This document shows, piece after piece, positions 35,288 to 43,309 of a stretch of 64,000 nucleotides of DNA (its first letter is position 1; the number at the start of each line of letters is the position of its first letter). The position numbers and the translations under genes were made by a program. The notes below the pieces were generated by a model. That model ran no database searches, was not told where the DNA came from, and saw only the letters and a program-made list of their open reading frames with translations. The DNA lies in contig NZ_AXVR01000003.1 in assembly GCF_000484695.1 (NCBI RefSeq), forward strand, positions 1-64,000, read 5' to 3'. This stretch comes from Salinispora cortesiana (GTDB lineage Bacteria > Actinomycetota > Actinomycetes > Mycobacteriales > Micromonosporaceae).

Positions 35288-35732
35288 ATGGTGGACATTC
35301 TGCACAGGGTTGGCGTCAAGACACCGACGCCGGAGAAGGTATACCACGCGCTGACATTCGTCGAGGGACTCGCTGGCTGGTGGACCGACGACACGAAGGG
35401 TAGTGGCGACGTCGGCGGTGTCCTCGAGTTTCGATTCCCATCGGGTGGCGTCGACATGGAGGTTATCGAGCTGCGACCGTCCGAACGGGTGAGGTGGCGG
35501 GTGGTCGATGGACCTGAGGAATGGATCGGGACTACGATCGACTGGGGCCTCCGCCAGAACGGCGACTACACGATCGTGCTGTTCAAACACCAGGGCTGGC
35601 AGGAACCGGTGGGAGTTCATGCACCACTGCAGCACCAGGTGGGGCTCGTATCTGATGAGCCTGAAGTCACTGGTGGAGACCGGCGAGGGCGCGCCGGCAC
35701 CCCGGGAGGTGGAAATCAGCGATTGGCAGTGA
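35288..35732 (+). pseudogene. SRPBCC (AHSA1-like) domain gene with frameshift
   Basis: The first frame gives a normal START/AHSA1 beginning (VDILHRVGVKTPTPEKVYHAL ... GLAGWWTDDTKG ... RVRWRVVDG) up to about base 35,605. The family's C-terminal helix (MHHCSTRWGSYLMSLKSLVE) is found in the next frame, ending at 35,730-35,732. A one-base change near ACCGGTGGGAG (about 35,603-35,613) breaks the gene. A sequencing error cannot be excluded. It would pair with the ArsR regulator. Confidence 0.7.
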
Positions 35733-35787
35733 GCCGGGTCGCACCAGCGACTTCAGGCATTCCACAGGAACGCGTGGACGCCCATCG

Positions 35788-36576
35788 TCACCAGCCAGGG
35801 TGGGGCTGGTCACCACCACGAGCAGGCGGTGATGTTCGACGCGTATGGTCGGCCCAGTCTGCTTGAGCTCCGATTGGCTCATCCTCGGTAATGCCAACGA
35901 ATCTGCCCATTGTGGTCGCCGCGTGCTCGAAGAAGGCATCCGGGGCAGCGAACTCGTTAGCGTGTCCGTAGACGGTGTAGCTGATCATGCCTAGTAGTTG
36001 TGTCCACGTGACCAGCAGTCGGGCGATCAGGTCGTCCGCCAGACCTGCCAGCATGCCGTTCGCAAGGTTGCGCACGTTGCATCGCATGCCGGGAGAGAGC
36101 GGCAGGTCGGCGGGCCCGGGCGCGGCGATCCGCCTGGCCTCCGTCGCCCGCCGGAGAATGTCGACCAGTATGACGGCCGCGCGGGCACCCACGATGACTG
36201 TTTCTGGTGGCGCGCAGTAACCAGGTCGCGGCGGCCCCCATATGAGCGTGTACTCCGCTGGATTCGCCTGGGCCCATGATCGCATGCCGTCACATGCTGA
36301 GATCCATTGAGCCAGCAACCCGAGTCCCTTCTCCCTGGCGTCAGTAGCCCCCTTTTCTGCACTTGCGCCCATGGCCTCGTAGGCCTGCAGCACGAGTGCG
36401 GTCAGCAGCGAGTTGGAGTTTGGGAACTGGTTGAGAAGGTCTTCCCGGGGAAGCCCCAGAGTTTCGGCGAGCGAGGGCGTGACGAGGACCTCGGGTCCGC
36501 TGAGTGCCAACCGGCCGTAGGCCTCGCGCTTGATGTCCTCGGGAACGTGCTGGATGCGGCTTTTCCCGCTGCCCAT
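35788..36576 (-). CDS. TetR-like transcriptional regulator with WHG-type C-terminal domain
   Basis: A 262-aa protein. The N-terminal helix-turn-helix is weak but placed as in TetR proteins (EAYGRLALSGPEVLVTPSLAETLGLPREDLLNQFPN-like pattern, where the FPN takes the place of FxN/YYHF). The ligand-binding part contains ANPAEYTLIWGPPRPGY, typical of the WHG domain. ATG 36576 is preceded by GAGAGGAG. It probably forms an operon with the membrane-protein gene just upstream. Ligand unknown. Confidence 0.65.
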   Translation of the reverse strand: MGSGKSRIQHVPEDIKREAYGRLALSGPEVLVTPSLAETLGLPREDLLNQFPNSNSLLTALVLQAYEAMGASAEKGATDAREKGLGLLAQWISACDGMRSWAQANPAEYTLIWGPPRPGYCAPPETVIVGARAAVILVDILRRATEARRIAAPGPADLPLSPGMRCNVRNLANGMLAGLADDLIARLLVTWTQLLGMISYTVYGHANEFAAPDAFFEHAATTMGRFVGITEDEPIGAQADWADHTRRTSPPARGGDQPHPGW

Positions 36577-36588
36577 ACCATGCTCCTC

Positions 36589-37095
36589 TCAGTCGGCCGT
36601 TCGGTGTCGTGGACGTAGCTGGACGCGCGGGCATCTGATCAACCTGAACACGGTCACCCCGACCATTCCTACGAGGAACGTGTCGAGGGCCTGGCTGTGG
36701 GGCCGGACCGAGGGGTCCGGTGCCGGGCGGACGCGCTGAGCGATGCGATCGAGGCCGTTGGTATCAGCCACGTCCACGGCGACCAACCCTGCTCGTCCCA
36801 CGATCGCCGGTAGGACCAGCGCCACCAGTCCCGCGGCGATGATGTCCAGTGAGGTCCGCGTCTCCGTTCGGGACTCTGGCGCGTACCGGACCGTGAACGT
36901 GAGGGCGACCGGGCTGGCGTTGAGCCTCCGTCGCGTCGAGGATCTGGCGACATTCATGCTGGAGAAGGTGAGCGGCGTCATGAGGATTGCGGCGAGGAAC
37001 ACCGGTATCACGATCCACTGGGCCCGACCGTTCGGACGGCCTGCGGATGGTGAGGCACCTGACCCGATCGGGGTCAGATGCGCGCTTCTCGACAC
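36589..37095 (-). CDS. Hypothetical membrane protein
   Basis: About 168 aa from GTG 37095. Three hydrophobic stretches (WIVIPVFLAAILMTPLTF; IIAAGLVALVLPAIVG; FLVGMVGVTVFRLI) suggest a small membrane protein. It ends 12 bp before the TetR-like gene, whose ribosome site lies near its end, which favours this strand over the overlapping plus-strand frame. No family recognised. Confidence 0.45.
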   Translation of the reverse strand: MSRSAHLTPIGSGASPSAGRPNGRAQWIVIPVFLAAILMTPLTFSSMNVARSSTRRRLNASPVALTFTVRYAPESRTETRTSLDIIAAGLVALVLPAIVGRAGLVAVDVADTNGLDRIAQRVRPAPDPSVRPHSQALDTFLVGMVGVTVFRLIRCPRVQLRPRHRTAD

Positions 37096-37339
37096 GATGA
37101 AAGTTTCCCTGTGGTTGGCGGGACCGTGGGCATTCGCACCACCGATGCGGGTGTCGGCGCAATGGGGTGCGGCCATCCCGCTATGGATTCCGCGTGGATG
37201 TCCGGCGTCACCCAATCCCCGAGCCCTGGGTCAGTGCGGTAGGGCGCATATACGTGACTTGTCCCACCATCCTGCAAGGTATTCCACGTGATGTCTATTA
37301 CGTCGAAAGTAAGGGCCGGTCGGGGTGATCGGCCAGGGT

Positions 37340-37625
37340 CATTGCGTAGTGGGGTAGCTGCTGGTCGCGGTGGTGATGAGGTCGTGGGGCGGCGGTTGGC
37401 GCGGCGTGTTGCTCGGGCGATGTTGGTCTTGCCGTTGCCGCGGTGGAATCCGATGGCGGTGTTGCGTAGGACGGCAGCGACGGCGGGTCCGGTGCCGGTC
37501 CGTGTCCGGTGGGCGTCCTCGCCGGAGGTCACGTCGCGGACCCAGTGCAACCGGTTCTCGATGTGCCATTCCAGGCGGGCCCATTGCTGCAGGTCAGCAG
37601 GCTGGGCGTAGTGAGGTGCACCATG
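37340..37625 (-). mobile_element. ISAs1-family transposase remnant
   Basis: The minus strand reads ADLQQWARLEWHIENRLHW, VRDVTSGEDAHRTRTGTGP, AVLRNTAIGFHR and TNIARATRRANRRP, which is the C-terminal third of ISAs1 (H-repeat) transposases including the conserved W-x-IENxLHWVRD motif. The catalytic N-terminal two thirds are missing and the C-terminus runs into other sequence, so it is inactive. Confidence 0.75.
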
Positions 37626-38088
37626 GTAGTTATCACCGCAAAACGGTTATATGGTCACAGGTAATTGATCTAAAGTATTTGATCAATTACTCTAAGTAAC
37701 TATTGAATGAACTGCTGTTGCTGGCCCGTAGGTGCCGTAAGGCCTGTGTCCTGCGAGGTTGCTGCTGCTCGGTGGTGGCCGCGTAACGCGTCAATTCGAG
37801 GACGTGGCACTACTTGTTACGTTGACTGTGGGTGATATCGCAATCTGCATAAGCAGTCATGATCTCCGATGAATTATCGTTGACGTATGGAAGTTTCCCT
37901 CGGTACTCTCGCCGCGTGGGGTGTGTTGAGTAAGGAGGCGAGTGGGTTTTGACGAGCTCCTCGTCGAACGGTGCGCATGTCGCTACCTGACGTATCTGCA
38001 TGTCAATTACTCTAATGTCTTCACGTTAGTCAAGTGCGGACATCATTAGTTTGCACTTCGGATGAACTCTGGCCAACTGGGGTGAGCC
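37626..38088. other. AT-rich intergenic region before the SARP gene
   Basis: No gene is supported in these 463 bp. Several stretches are clearly AT-rich against the rest of the window (37,650-37,700 and 37,990-38,030), in keeping with foreign DNA or a strong promoter region for the regulator gene downstream. I found no 11-bp spaced heptamer repeats here. Confidence 0.5.
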
Positions 38089-38883
38089 GTGAACTTTTGG
38101 ATTCTGGGTCGAGTGGCGGCTGGTTCCGCGGAGCGGATGCGCTACTTCCGCAGCGGTCTACAGTGCTCACTGCTGGCAGCACTGCTCTCAGCCGAGGGGC
38201 AGACACTCTCGACCGGGGCTTTGGTGACGGAGCTGTGGGGTGACGCCCCGCCCGACCTGGTGGAAAACGCGCTGCAAGCACACATCAGCAGGCTTCGTCG
38301 GAAGCTGCACGGCATTGCATCAGGTTGTGCCGAGATGCAGCTCGTGGCCCAGGCCGGCGGCTACCGACTGACGGTCGACCGGGCGAGGATCGATGCCTTG
38401 GCATTCACCAAGGCGCTGGCTCAGGCGCGGTTGGTGGCCGAAACCGACCCAACCGAGGTATCCTACCGCCTCCGAGAAGCGTTAGCACTCTGGCAGGGGC
38501 CGGTTTTCGGCGGCGCTGCGGTCGGGCTCGCCGCGCAAGCTGCCGCCGTCCGGCTCGAGGAGTGTCGCCTAGCCGCCCTGCAACTGCTCTTCGACAGTGA
38601 GTTGAGAGTGGGCCTTCACACCGCCATCGTTCCCGAGCTGACCGAGCTGGTGCGGGCCGAATCACCGAACGAGCTGCTCTGCGAGCAGCTCATGGTCGCG
38701 CTGTACCGATGTGGACGGCAGACCGACGCGCTCGGCGTCTATCGCTGGATACGCAACCGGATGTTGGACGAACTGGGCGTCGAGCCGTCACCGGTGCTGC
38801 GCAACCACGAGCGAGCCATTCTGGCTCACCATCCTGATCTGCAGGCGCGGCAAGACCACGTGGCTCTCCGCAACAGCAGGTGA
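38089..38883 (+). CDS. SARP family pathway regulator (wHTH plus BTAD)
   Basis: A 264-aa Streptomyces-antibiotic-regulatory-protein type activator. The OmpR-like winged helix occupies about 3-95 (TLSTGALVTELWGDAPPDLVENALQAHISRLRRKL), and the BTAD domain about 100-245 (REALALWQGPVF, LVRAESPNELLCEQLMVALYRCGRQTDALGVYRWIRN, DELGVEPSP). SARPs bind direct heptamer repeats spaced 11 bp; three such sites are present in this cluster. Valanimycin's VlmI is also a SARP. A TTA leucine codon (38,482-38,484) makes it a candidate for tRNA-Leu(UUA) control. GTG start after GGGGTGA. Confidence 0.92.
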   Translation: MNFWILGRVAAGSAERMRYFRSGLQCSLLAALLSAEGQTLSTGALVTELWGDAPPDLVENALQAHISRLRRKLHGIASGCAEMQLVAQAGGYRLTVDRARIDALAFTKALAQARLVAETDPTEVSYRLREALALWQGPVFGGAAVGLAAQAAAVRLEECRLAALQLLFDSELRVGLHTAIVPELTELVRAESPNELLCEQLMVALYRCGRQTDALGVYRWIRNRMLDELGVEPSPVLRNHERAILAHHPDLQARQDHVALRNSR

Positions 38884-39017
38884 TCGCGGGGGTGTCACAT
38901 GACTGAGTTGGCGGACAGGCGAGCGATCGGACTAACCAACCCGCGGCATCTCACATCGGACAGGCCAGGGGCTGGGGCCAGGGGGTGGCTCCCAGCGCCT
39001 GGCCTATCGGATGCTCG

Positions 39018-39176
39018 TCACCGTCGGCTGCCTTCGAGCAGGCGGTTAAGATCCGCAAGGGCGGCGTCGGCTTCATTTGCCACCTGCTGGTCGTCGGGCG
39101 CGGCGCAGATCGCGGAGAAGAGCTCCACGACTCGGTTTAGTGCGAGGCCTAGTCGGGTTTCGTGATCTTCCGTCAT
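39018..39176 (-). CDS. Small hypothetical protein (52 aa)
   Basis: ATG 39176 has GAGGAG at the right distance. The product (start MTEDHETRLGLALNRVVELF, acidic and helical) has no membrane segment and no family I recognise. It follows the DUF2156 gene on the same strand after a 52-bp gap and is probably cotranscribed, so a supporting role in aminoacyl transfer is possible but unproven. A weaker plus-strand frame overlaps it. Confidence 0.55.
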   Translation of the reverse strand: MTEDHETRLGLALNRVVELFSAICAAPDDQQVANEADAALADLNRLLEGSRR

Positions 39177-39228
39177 GTCGCACTCCTCATGGTCGTCGCG
39201 GTGCCGTGGTCGGTAGCCACCTGGACGG

Positions 39229-40227
39229 TCAGAACGCGTTCGAGGCGCGGAAGATGTGGGCGAAGCCAGCCACGCTCGCGCCGCCGTCAAAGGCGACGTA
39301 CTCCGGCAGTAGGAGGTCAGGAGCCCACTTCTGCTTGTACGCCAGCTGGGACTGGGCCGGGTAGACCGCCTCGCCATGGGCCCACAGCAGGTCCATGAAA
39401 TGACGGAAGCCAGCGTCATAACCAGGCATTTCATGGTCATCATGCAGACCGGAGAACGGGGTAAAGCCGAAGTGCAGCCAGGCTACGTCCTCAGTCCGGA
39501 AGGTCTCGATCGCGGTGACGTTGATCGCCTCCATGATCCCGGGAAGTCTGCTGGGTACCCGCCGGCTAAGATCATGCATCCATCCTGGACGACGGCCGAA
39601 TACCGGAGAGTACGAGATGTAACCGACCGGGTCGCCGTCGATCAACCCGACGAACATGCGGCGGTGCGGTTGCATCCGGTCGCCGTACTGTCCTACCAGG
39701 TACTCCAGCTGTCGGGTGCCCTCGCCCTTGTCGTGTAGCCAGACACGGTCGATCTCGCGCAACCGGGGAAACACCATATCGTCATGGACCTCCACGACTT
39801 CGAGGCCGGCCCGTTGGGCTCGGGAGATCTTGTTACGCAGCTGCATGAACCGGGTGCCGGCCAGTGAGAAGGTAGGGAGGCTACGAGCCCACGACGCGCC
39901 GATCTGGTTGACCGTGAATCCTTCGTCGGCGTACACCATGGCGTCGAAACGCTGCAGCTGAACGCTGACCAGCGTCAGTTGCTGCTCGCGGGCCATCGAT
40001 CGAAACGCGTCCAGTAGTTCCCGGTAGGACTCCGCCGGGGCGAACGGCCCGCCGAACTGCACCAGGAAGCGACCCGTACGCCGATAAACGATCAGCCCCG
40101 GACGGCTCGGCAGATGGAAGTAGGAGTTGCCTTCACTCACCGCGAGGAAGGAGCTCGGGTTGTCGGCTGTCGAATAGTCGCCGATGGCGGCCAGCGCGGG
40201 ATGGTTGGCGGTCAGTGACGTGGTCAC
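39229..40227 (-). CDS. DUF2156/LPG-synthase-C aminoacyl-tRNA-dependent transferase (VlmA-like role)
   Basis: A 332-aa protein with the double-GNAT fold of the C-terminal domain of phosphatidylglycerol lysyltransferases (PF09924/DUF2156). RPGLIVYRRTGRFLVQFGGP, FMQLRNKISRAQRAGLEVVEV, RMFVGLIDGDPVGYISYSP and the acidic YDAGFRHFMDLLW block are in family order. Members take the amino acid from an aminoacyl-tRNA. In valanimycin synthesis VlmA transfers serine from seryl-tRNA to a hydroxylamine, and this protein is best placed for the same reaction. It is divergent from the serine-type tRNA gene 186 bp away, which supports a link. Confidence 0.82.
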   Translation of the reverse strand: MTTSLTANHPALAAIGDYSTADNPSSFLAVSEGNSYFHLPSRPGLIVYRRTGRFLVQFGGPFAPAESYRELLDAFRSMAREQQLTLVSVQLQRFDAMVYADEGFTVNQIGASWARSLPTFSLAGTRFMQLRNKISRAQRAGLEVVEVHDDMVFPRLREIDRVWLHDKGEGTRQLEYLVGQYGDRMQPHRRMFVGLIDGDPVGYISYSPVFGRRPGWMHDLSRRVPSRLPGIMEAINVTAIETFRTEDVAWLHFGFTPFSGLHDDHEMPGYDAGFRHFMDLLWAHGEAVYPAQSQLAYKQKWAPDLLLPEYVAFDGGASVAGFAHIFRASNAF

Positions 40228-40319
40228 ATCGGTTCTCCTTGTCCCGTCAAGCTATCAGAAATTTCCCTGCGACCAATCATAGGGACGGAGAATCTGCTTG
40301 AGAAGGGATGCAAGGATCG

Positions 40320-40348
40320 GTCAGTGGGTTGTCAGGGGATGGTCAGTC
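40320..40348 (+). promoter_or_regulatory. SARP operator 1 (tRNA-kinase-PrpD unit)
   Basis: Three heptamers, GTCAGTG, GTCAGGG and GTCAGTC, begin at 40,320, 40,331 and 40,342, exact 11-bp steps with 4-bp spacers. Eight bases after the last one comes GACAGT (40,357-40,362), which fits a weak -10. This is the known SARP promoter layout. Predicted transcription would start near 40,369, 44 bp before the serine-type tRNA. Confidence 0.8.
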
Positions 40349-40412
40349 CGACCGTGGACAGTGTGTTTGTCGGAAGCAGCGACCGATCCGGATCGGGCGA
40401 TGTGAACGGCGA

Positions 40413-40499
40413 GGAGAGGTACCCGAAGTGGCCTATTGGGGACCGGGTCTAACCCGGTCGGGCTTTTGCCCACGCAGCGTTCGAATCCTGCCCTCTCCG
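40413..40499 (+). tRNA. Serine-type tRNA with amber anticodon CUA
   Basis: An 87-nt class II tRNA. Acceptor GGAGAGG/CCTCTCC pairs perfectly (413-419 with 492-498), U8 and A9 follow, and the D stem is the 3-bp CCC/GGG typical of serine, with GG in the D loop. The anticodon stem ACCGG/CCGGT closes GTCTAAC: U33, anticodon CTA, A37. The long variable arm is GGGC-TTTT-GCCC. The T loop is canonical (TTCGAAT), but the T stem GCAG-G/C-CTGC has one extra base, C478, as a bulge. Discriminator is G, as in serine tRNAs. SerRS reads the variable arm and discriminator rather than the anticodon, so serine charging is expected. Confidence 0.85.
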
Positions 40500-40529
40500 C
40501 AATGGGATTGATCCGACGAGAGAGATGCC

Positions 40530-41501
40530 ATGTCGCTGAAAAAAATGCGGGAATCCCCTGGTCTGATCATCGCAAATCCGACCGCTGGTACCGTGGGACC
40601 CGATCTTGTGGCAGATCTCGTCGCACAGTGCCGGCGGTTTCTGCCGGATGTGGAGGTGCACTGGACGACGGGCCGTGGGGACGCCACCAAGGCAGCCCGC
40701 GAAGCGGCTGAACGGACAGCGACGCGTCTGGGAGTCGTCTTCGCCGTCGGCGGCGACGGTACCGTGCGTGAGGTTGTCGAAGGGTTCACCGCTGCGAGGC
40801 CACAGCATCGCGACGGGCCGGCCCTCATGGTCGTCCCGGCGGGGACTGGAAACTCGAACTACCTCGCGCACTGGAGCGATTGCGCCTGGCCGGTCGCGGT
40901 GACGGCAGCCCTGTCCGGGCAGCGGTCCGAGTCAGTCGGAGCAGAGGTTCGCATGCTCGACCTCTGTCGACTGACCCAAACCCGGGAGATCGTCCTCCTG
41001 GGAGCGTGCTCCGGCCTGATCGCCGAAGCGTTGGTCTATGCCCGCGACGTCCCGCTGTCGGGCCGGCCCCGGTATCGGGAAGCCTTGGCGCGTGCCGCTG
41101 AGGCGAACCGACCCTACCCGGGCCGGGTCGAGGTCGACGGGGTGCTGATCCATGAGGGCCCGACCGTGCTCGCCAACGTCGGTGGTGGCCGCTACCGCGG
41201 AGGCCAGTACAAGATCCTCCCACGGTCAATCCTCGACGACGGTCTCCTCGACGTTTGCGTGATCGGCGCCGAGACACGCGCCGCTGATGTGCCGGAACTG
41301 ACCCGTCACGGAGCGCACCTCGGGCGGTCCGGCGTCGTCTATGCCAGCGGCCGGCGGATCACCATTAGTCGTCAGGACGGTGAGCCGCTCTGGTTCGAAC
41401 ACGACGGAGAGCTCCTGCCGCGTGAACATGCAGCGGTCACGCTGGAGGTGCTGCCCGGCCGGCTGCCGGCCGTCTGCCGGTCCGGGCGGGCGCTTGGTTA
41501 A
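40530..41501 (+). CDS. Diacylglycerol/lipid kinase family protein (VlmJ-like role)
   Basis: A 323-aa protein of the DAGK catalytic family. The nucleotide motif GGDGTVREV is at 74-82, PAGTGNSNYLA follows, and the C-terminal beta-sandwich contains HEGPTVLANVGGGRYRGGQ and DDGLLDVCVI. In valanimycin biosynthesis the DAGK homologue VlmJ phosphorylates the serine-derived hydroxyl before elimination. Here the gene starts 30 bp after the tRNA and is followed by a PrpD-type gene, the same pair as vlmJ-vlmK. Lipid phosphorylation is the alternative. Confidence 0.88.
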   Translation: MSLKKMRESPGLIIANPTAGTVGPDLVADLVAQCRRFLPDVEVHWTTGRGDATKAAREAAERTATRLGVVFAVGGDGTVREVVEGFTAARPQHRDGPALMVVPAGTGNSNYLAHWSDCAWPVAVTAALSGQRSESVGAEVRMLDLCRLTQTREIVLLGACSGLIAEALVYARDVPLSGRPRYREALARAAEANRPYPGRVEVDGVLIHEGPTVLANVGGGRYRGGQYKILPRSILDDGLLDVCVIGAETRAADVPELTRHGAHLGRSGVVYASGRRITISRQDGEPLWFEHDGELLPREHAAVTLEVLPGRLPAVCRSGRALG

Positions 41502-41524
41502 CAGCGGCGCCGCGGAGGAAGCCC

Positions 41525-43030
41525 ATGACGTCCGACCTGCCAGAACTCTCGTGCCGTCCCCTGCTGCCGCAGTTGGCCGCGTGGGCGGCCGAACTACGGG
41601 TCACGGACGTGCCCGAGCGAGTGCGTGCCCTGGCCACGAGCCAGATCATCGCCCAGATCGCGGCGATGCGCGCCGGCCTGAGGCATTCGAAGAGTGCCGT
41701 GCTGCTACGGGCATACGGGCCACTGCGGCAGGCTGACCCGCGCCGCGCCTCGGTCGTACTGGGCGCGCTGGGTTCCTGGCTGAATCTGGACGACACCGCG
41801 TACGCCGGCCACCTGGCGCCTTCGACCGTCGCCGTGCCTTTGGCCTGGGCGCTCGCCGGACACAGCGACGGGCGGACACTCTTGACCGCAGTCGTGGCCG
41901 CCAACGAGTGCGCTGCCCGAATTACGGCTGCCGCCACGCTCGGCCCTCTGCGTGGGCAGAGCGCGCTGCACACCCATCTGGCCGGCGCGGTGGCCGGCCG
42001 CCTGGCGAGCGAAGGGGCGCCGACCCGGCGTTGGGTGGACGCGATGAGTTTGGCGTTCGCCGCTCCCCCCTGGCCCACCATGCACGCCTTCCTGGGAGGT
42101 GACGCCAAGCTGATCCACGTCGTCGCTCCGGTCCGCGCCGCGATGGACGCGTGCGACGCCGCCACGGCCGGCCTGACCGGGCCACCCGACGTGCTCGAAC
42201 ACCCTCGGGGGTTCTTGGCGCGGTTCGCGGCGGTGCCCCTGCCCGAGCTCGTGACCGAGGATTTAGGACACCGCTGGCACACCGACACGCTGTCCTTCAA
42301 GCTCCGTCCGGGCGGCCCTGGCATCGACGCGGCCGTGGACTGCGCGGTGGAGCTGCACCAGATGGTGCGGGGAGCACGAGTGACCGGCGTCGAGATCGCG
42401 GCCTCCGCTTACACACTCTTTGCCGGCCGTCAGTCAGAGAGTTATCAGGCCGGTCCGGATACCCCGCTCAGTGCCCTACTGCTCTGCACCGGCTACCCGG
42501 TGGCGACCGCTCTGCTGACCGGAGACCTGCGGGTGGAGGACTTCGATCAGCCGGAGTTGCGTGACCAGGCCCGCTGGACGTTGGCCCGAAGCGTGCAGCT
42601 GGTGCACGACCCGGAGATGACCCGGCAGCTCTTCGCCTCGGTGGCGCCGTTCGGCGCTGCGTTGCGCCGCGCTGGTGAACGAGCGCGGCCCTGGCTGTCG
42701 CAGTTCGTCGGGGAGGAGTTGGCGGAACTGGCCTTGGCGACCGCTGCCGAGAAGGCCGGCGCCGACGATTCGTTCCGTGAAGCGACCAAGGCGACGCCGG
42801 CGCGGGTGACGGTACGGCTGGCTGACGGCCGTTCGATCACGCGAGCGCGAACGGTCCCACTGGGAGCGGCCGGACCGGATACCCGCCGTCGACACGGTGA
42901 ACTGGCCCGGCGCAAGTTCCTCGCCCAAGGGGGCAGCGAGGCAGTCGCCAACGCCCTCAGCGGAGATCTCACGAGTTGCTCCGCCAGCGAACTGTCCAGG
43001 TTGCTGCACGCAGCCCTGAGTGACGAATGA
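41525..43030 (+). CDS. MmgE/PrpD family protein (VlmK-like dehydratase role)
   Basis: A 501-aa MmgE/PrpD protein: helical N-terminal domain (SWLNLDDTAYAGHLAPSTVAVP; AANECAARITAAA; HTHLAGAVAGRL), a mid-domain with the WHTDTLSFKLRPGGPGIDAAVD block, and a C-terminal small domain (VTVRLADGRS). In valanimycin synthesis VlmK, also of this family, eliminates phosphate made by VlmJ to give the dehydroalanine-type alkene. It lies 23 bp after the kinase gene. One TTA codon at 42,263. The product may therefore carry an unsaturated azoxy head group (inference). Confidence 0.86.
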   Translation: MTSDLPELSCRPLLPQLAAWAAELRVTDVPERVRALATSQIIAQIAAMRAGLRHSKSAVLLRAYGPLRQADPRRASVVLGALGSWLNLDDTAYAGHLAPSTVAVPLAWALAGHSDGRTLLTAVVAANECAARITAAATLGPLRGQSALHTHLAGAVAGRLASEGAPTRRWVDAMSLAFAAPPWPTMHAFLGGDAKLIHVVAPVRAAMDACDAATAGLTGPPDVLEHPRGFLARFAAVPLPELVTEDLGHRWHTDTLSFKLRPGGPGIDAAVDCAVELHQMVRGARVTGVEIAASAYTLFAGRQSESYQAGPDTPLSALLLCTGYPVATALLTGDLRVEDFDQPELRDQARWTLARSVQLVHDPEMTRQLFASVAPFGAALRRAGERARPWLSQFVGEELAELALATAAEKAGADDSFREATKATPARVTVRLADGRSITRARTVPLGAAGPDTRRRHGELARRKFLAQGGSEAVANALSGDLTSCSASELSRLLHAALSDE

Positions 43031-43206
43031 GCCTTCGAGCTGCAAGAGAGATGAGCTTTTCTCGGTGAGGATGATCCGAACCGAGTCGACGGTCAGTTCG
43101 CGATCGCTGCTGCCCGGTGCGCTTCGTTTCGTTTCCTCGTGAGGTGTGGGGGCGCCAGTCAGGTGGACAATAGTTTCTTGACGACCCCACGGCAAAACTA
43201 CGAATG

Positions 43207-43235
43207 GTCAGACGGGTGTCAGGTCCGTGTCAGGG
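43207..43235 (+). promoter_or_regulatory. SARP operator 2 (11-gene biosynthetic operon)
   Basis: GTCAGAC, GTCAGGT and GTCAGGG begin at 43,207, 43,218 and 43,229, again exact 11-bp steps. Eight bases later GAGACT (43,244-43,249) is the -10 candidate. The aldehyde dehydrogenase gene starts at 43,310. Same core GTCAG as the other two sites. Confidence 0.82.
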
Positions 43236-43309
43236 ACGACTGCGAGACTTTTCGTGCGTGTTTAGGCGAGGGCGTTTCTGCTCCACATTGGTGATGGGAG
43301 ATCGCGCAC

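Noticed and set aside
36743-37291. Plus-strand frame opposite the hypothetical membrane protein
   Set aside because: It has no ribosome site and no hydrophobic pattern; the minus strand has clear membrane helices and operon spacing with the TetR-like gene.
38899-39165. Plus-strand frame after the SARP gene, starting MTELADRR with a GGGGGTG site
   Set aside because: It overlaps the minus-strand 52-aa gene, which has a better ribosome site and fits the operon with the DUF2156 gene; the plus-strand product turns into a Ser/Arg-rich shadow of that gene.
40413-40499. Reading the CUA tRNA as an attachment-site fragment or decayed tRNA
   Set aside because: All stems except one bulged base are intact from acceptor to discriminator, and it lies under a SARP operator; a fragment left by integration would keep only the 3' part.
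40308-40511. Short plus-strand frame across the serine-type tRNA
   Set aside because: It coincides with the cloverleaf and the SARP operator and has no family similarity; the RNA reading explains the sequence better.
42476-43195. Minus-strand frame over the end of PrpD and the following gap
   Set aside because: It is mostly antisense to PrpD, and the remaining part overlaps the region before SARP operator 2; no family is recognised.
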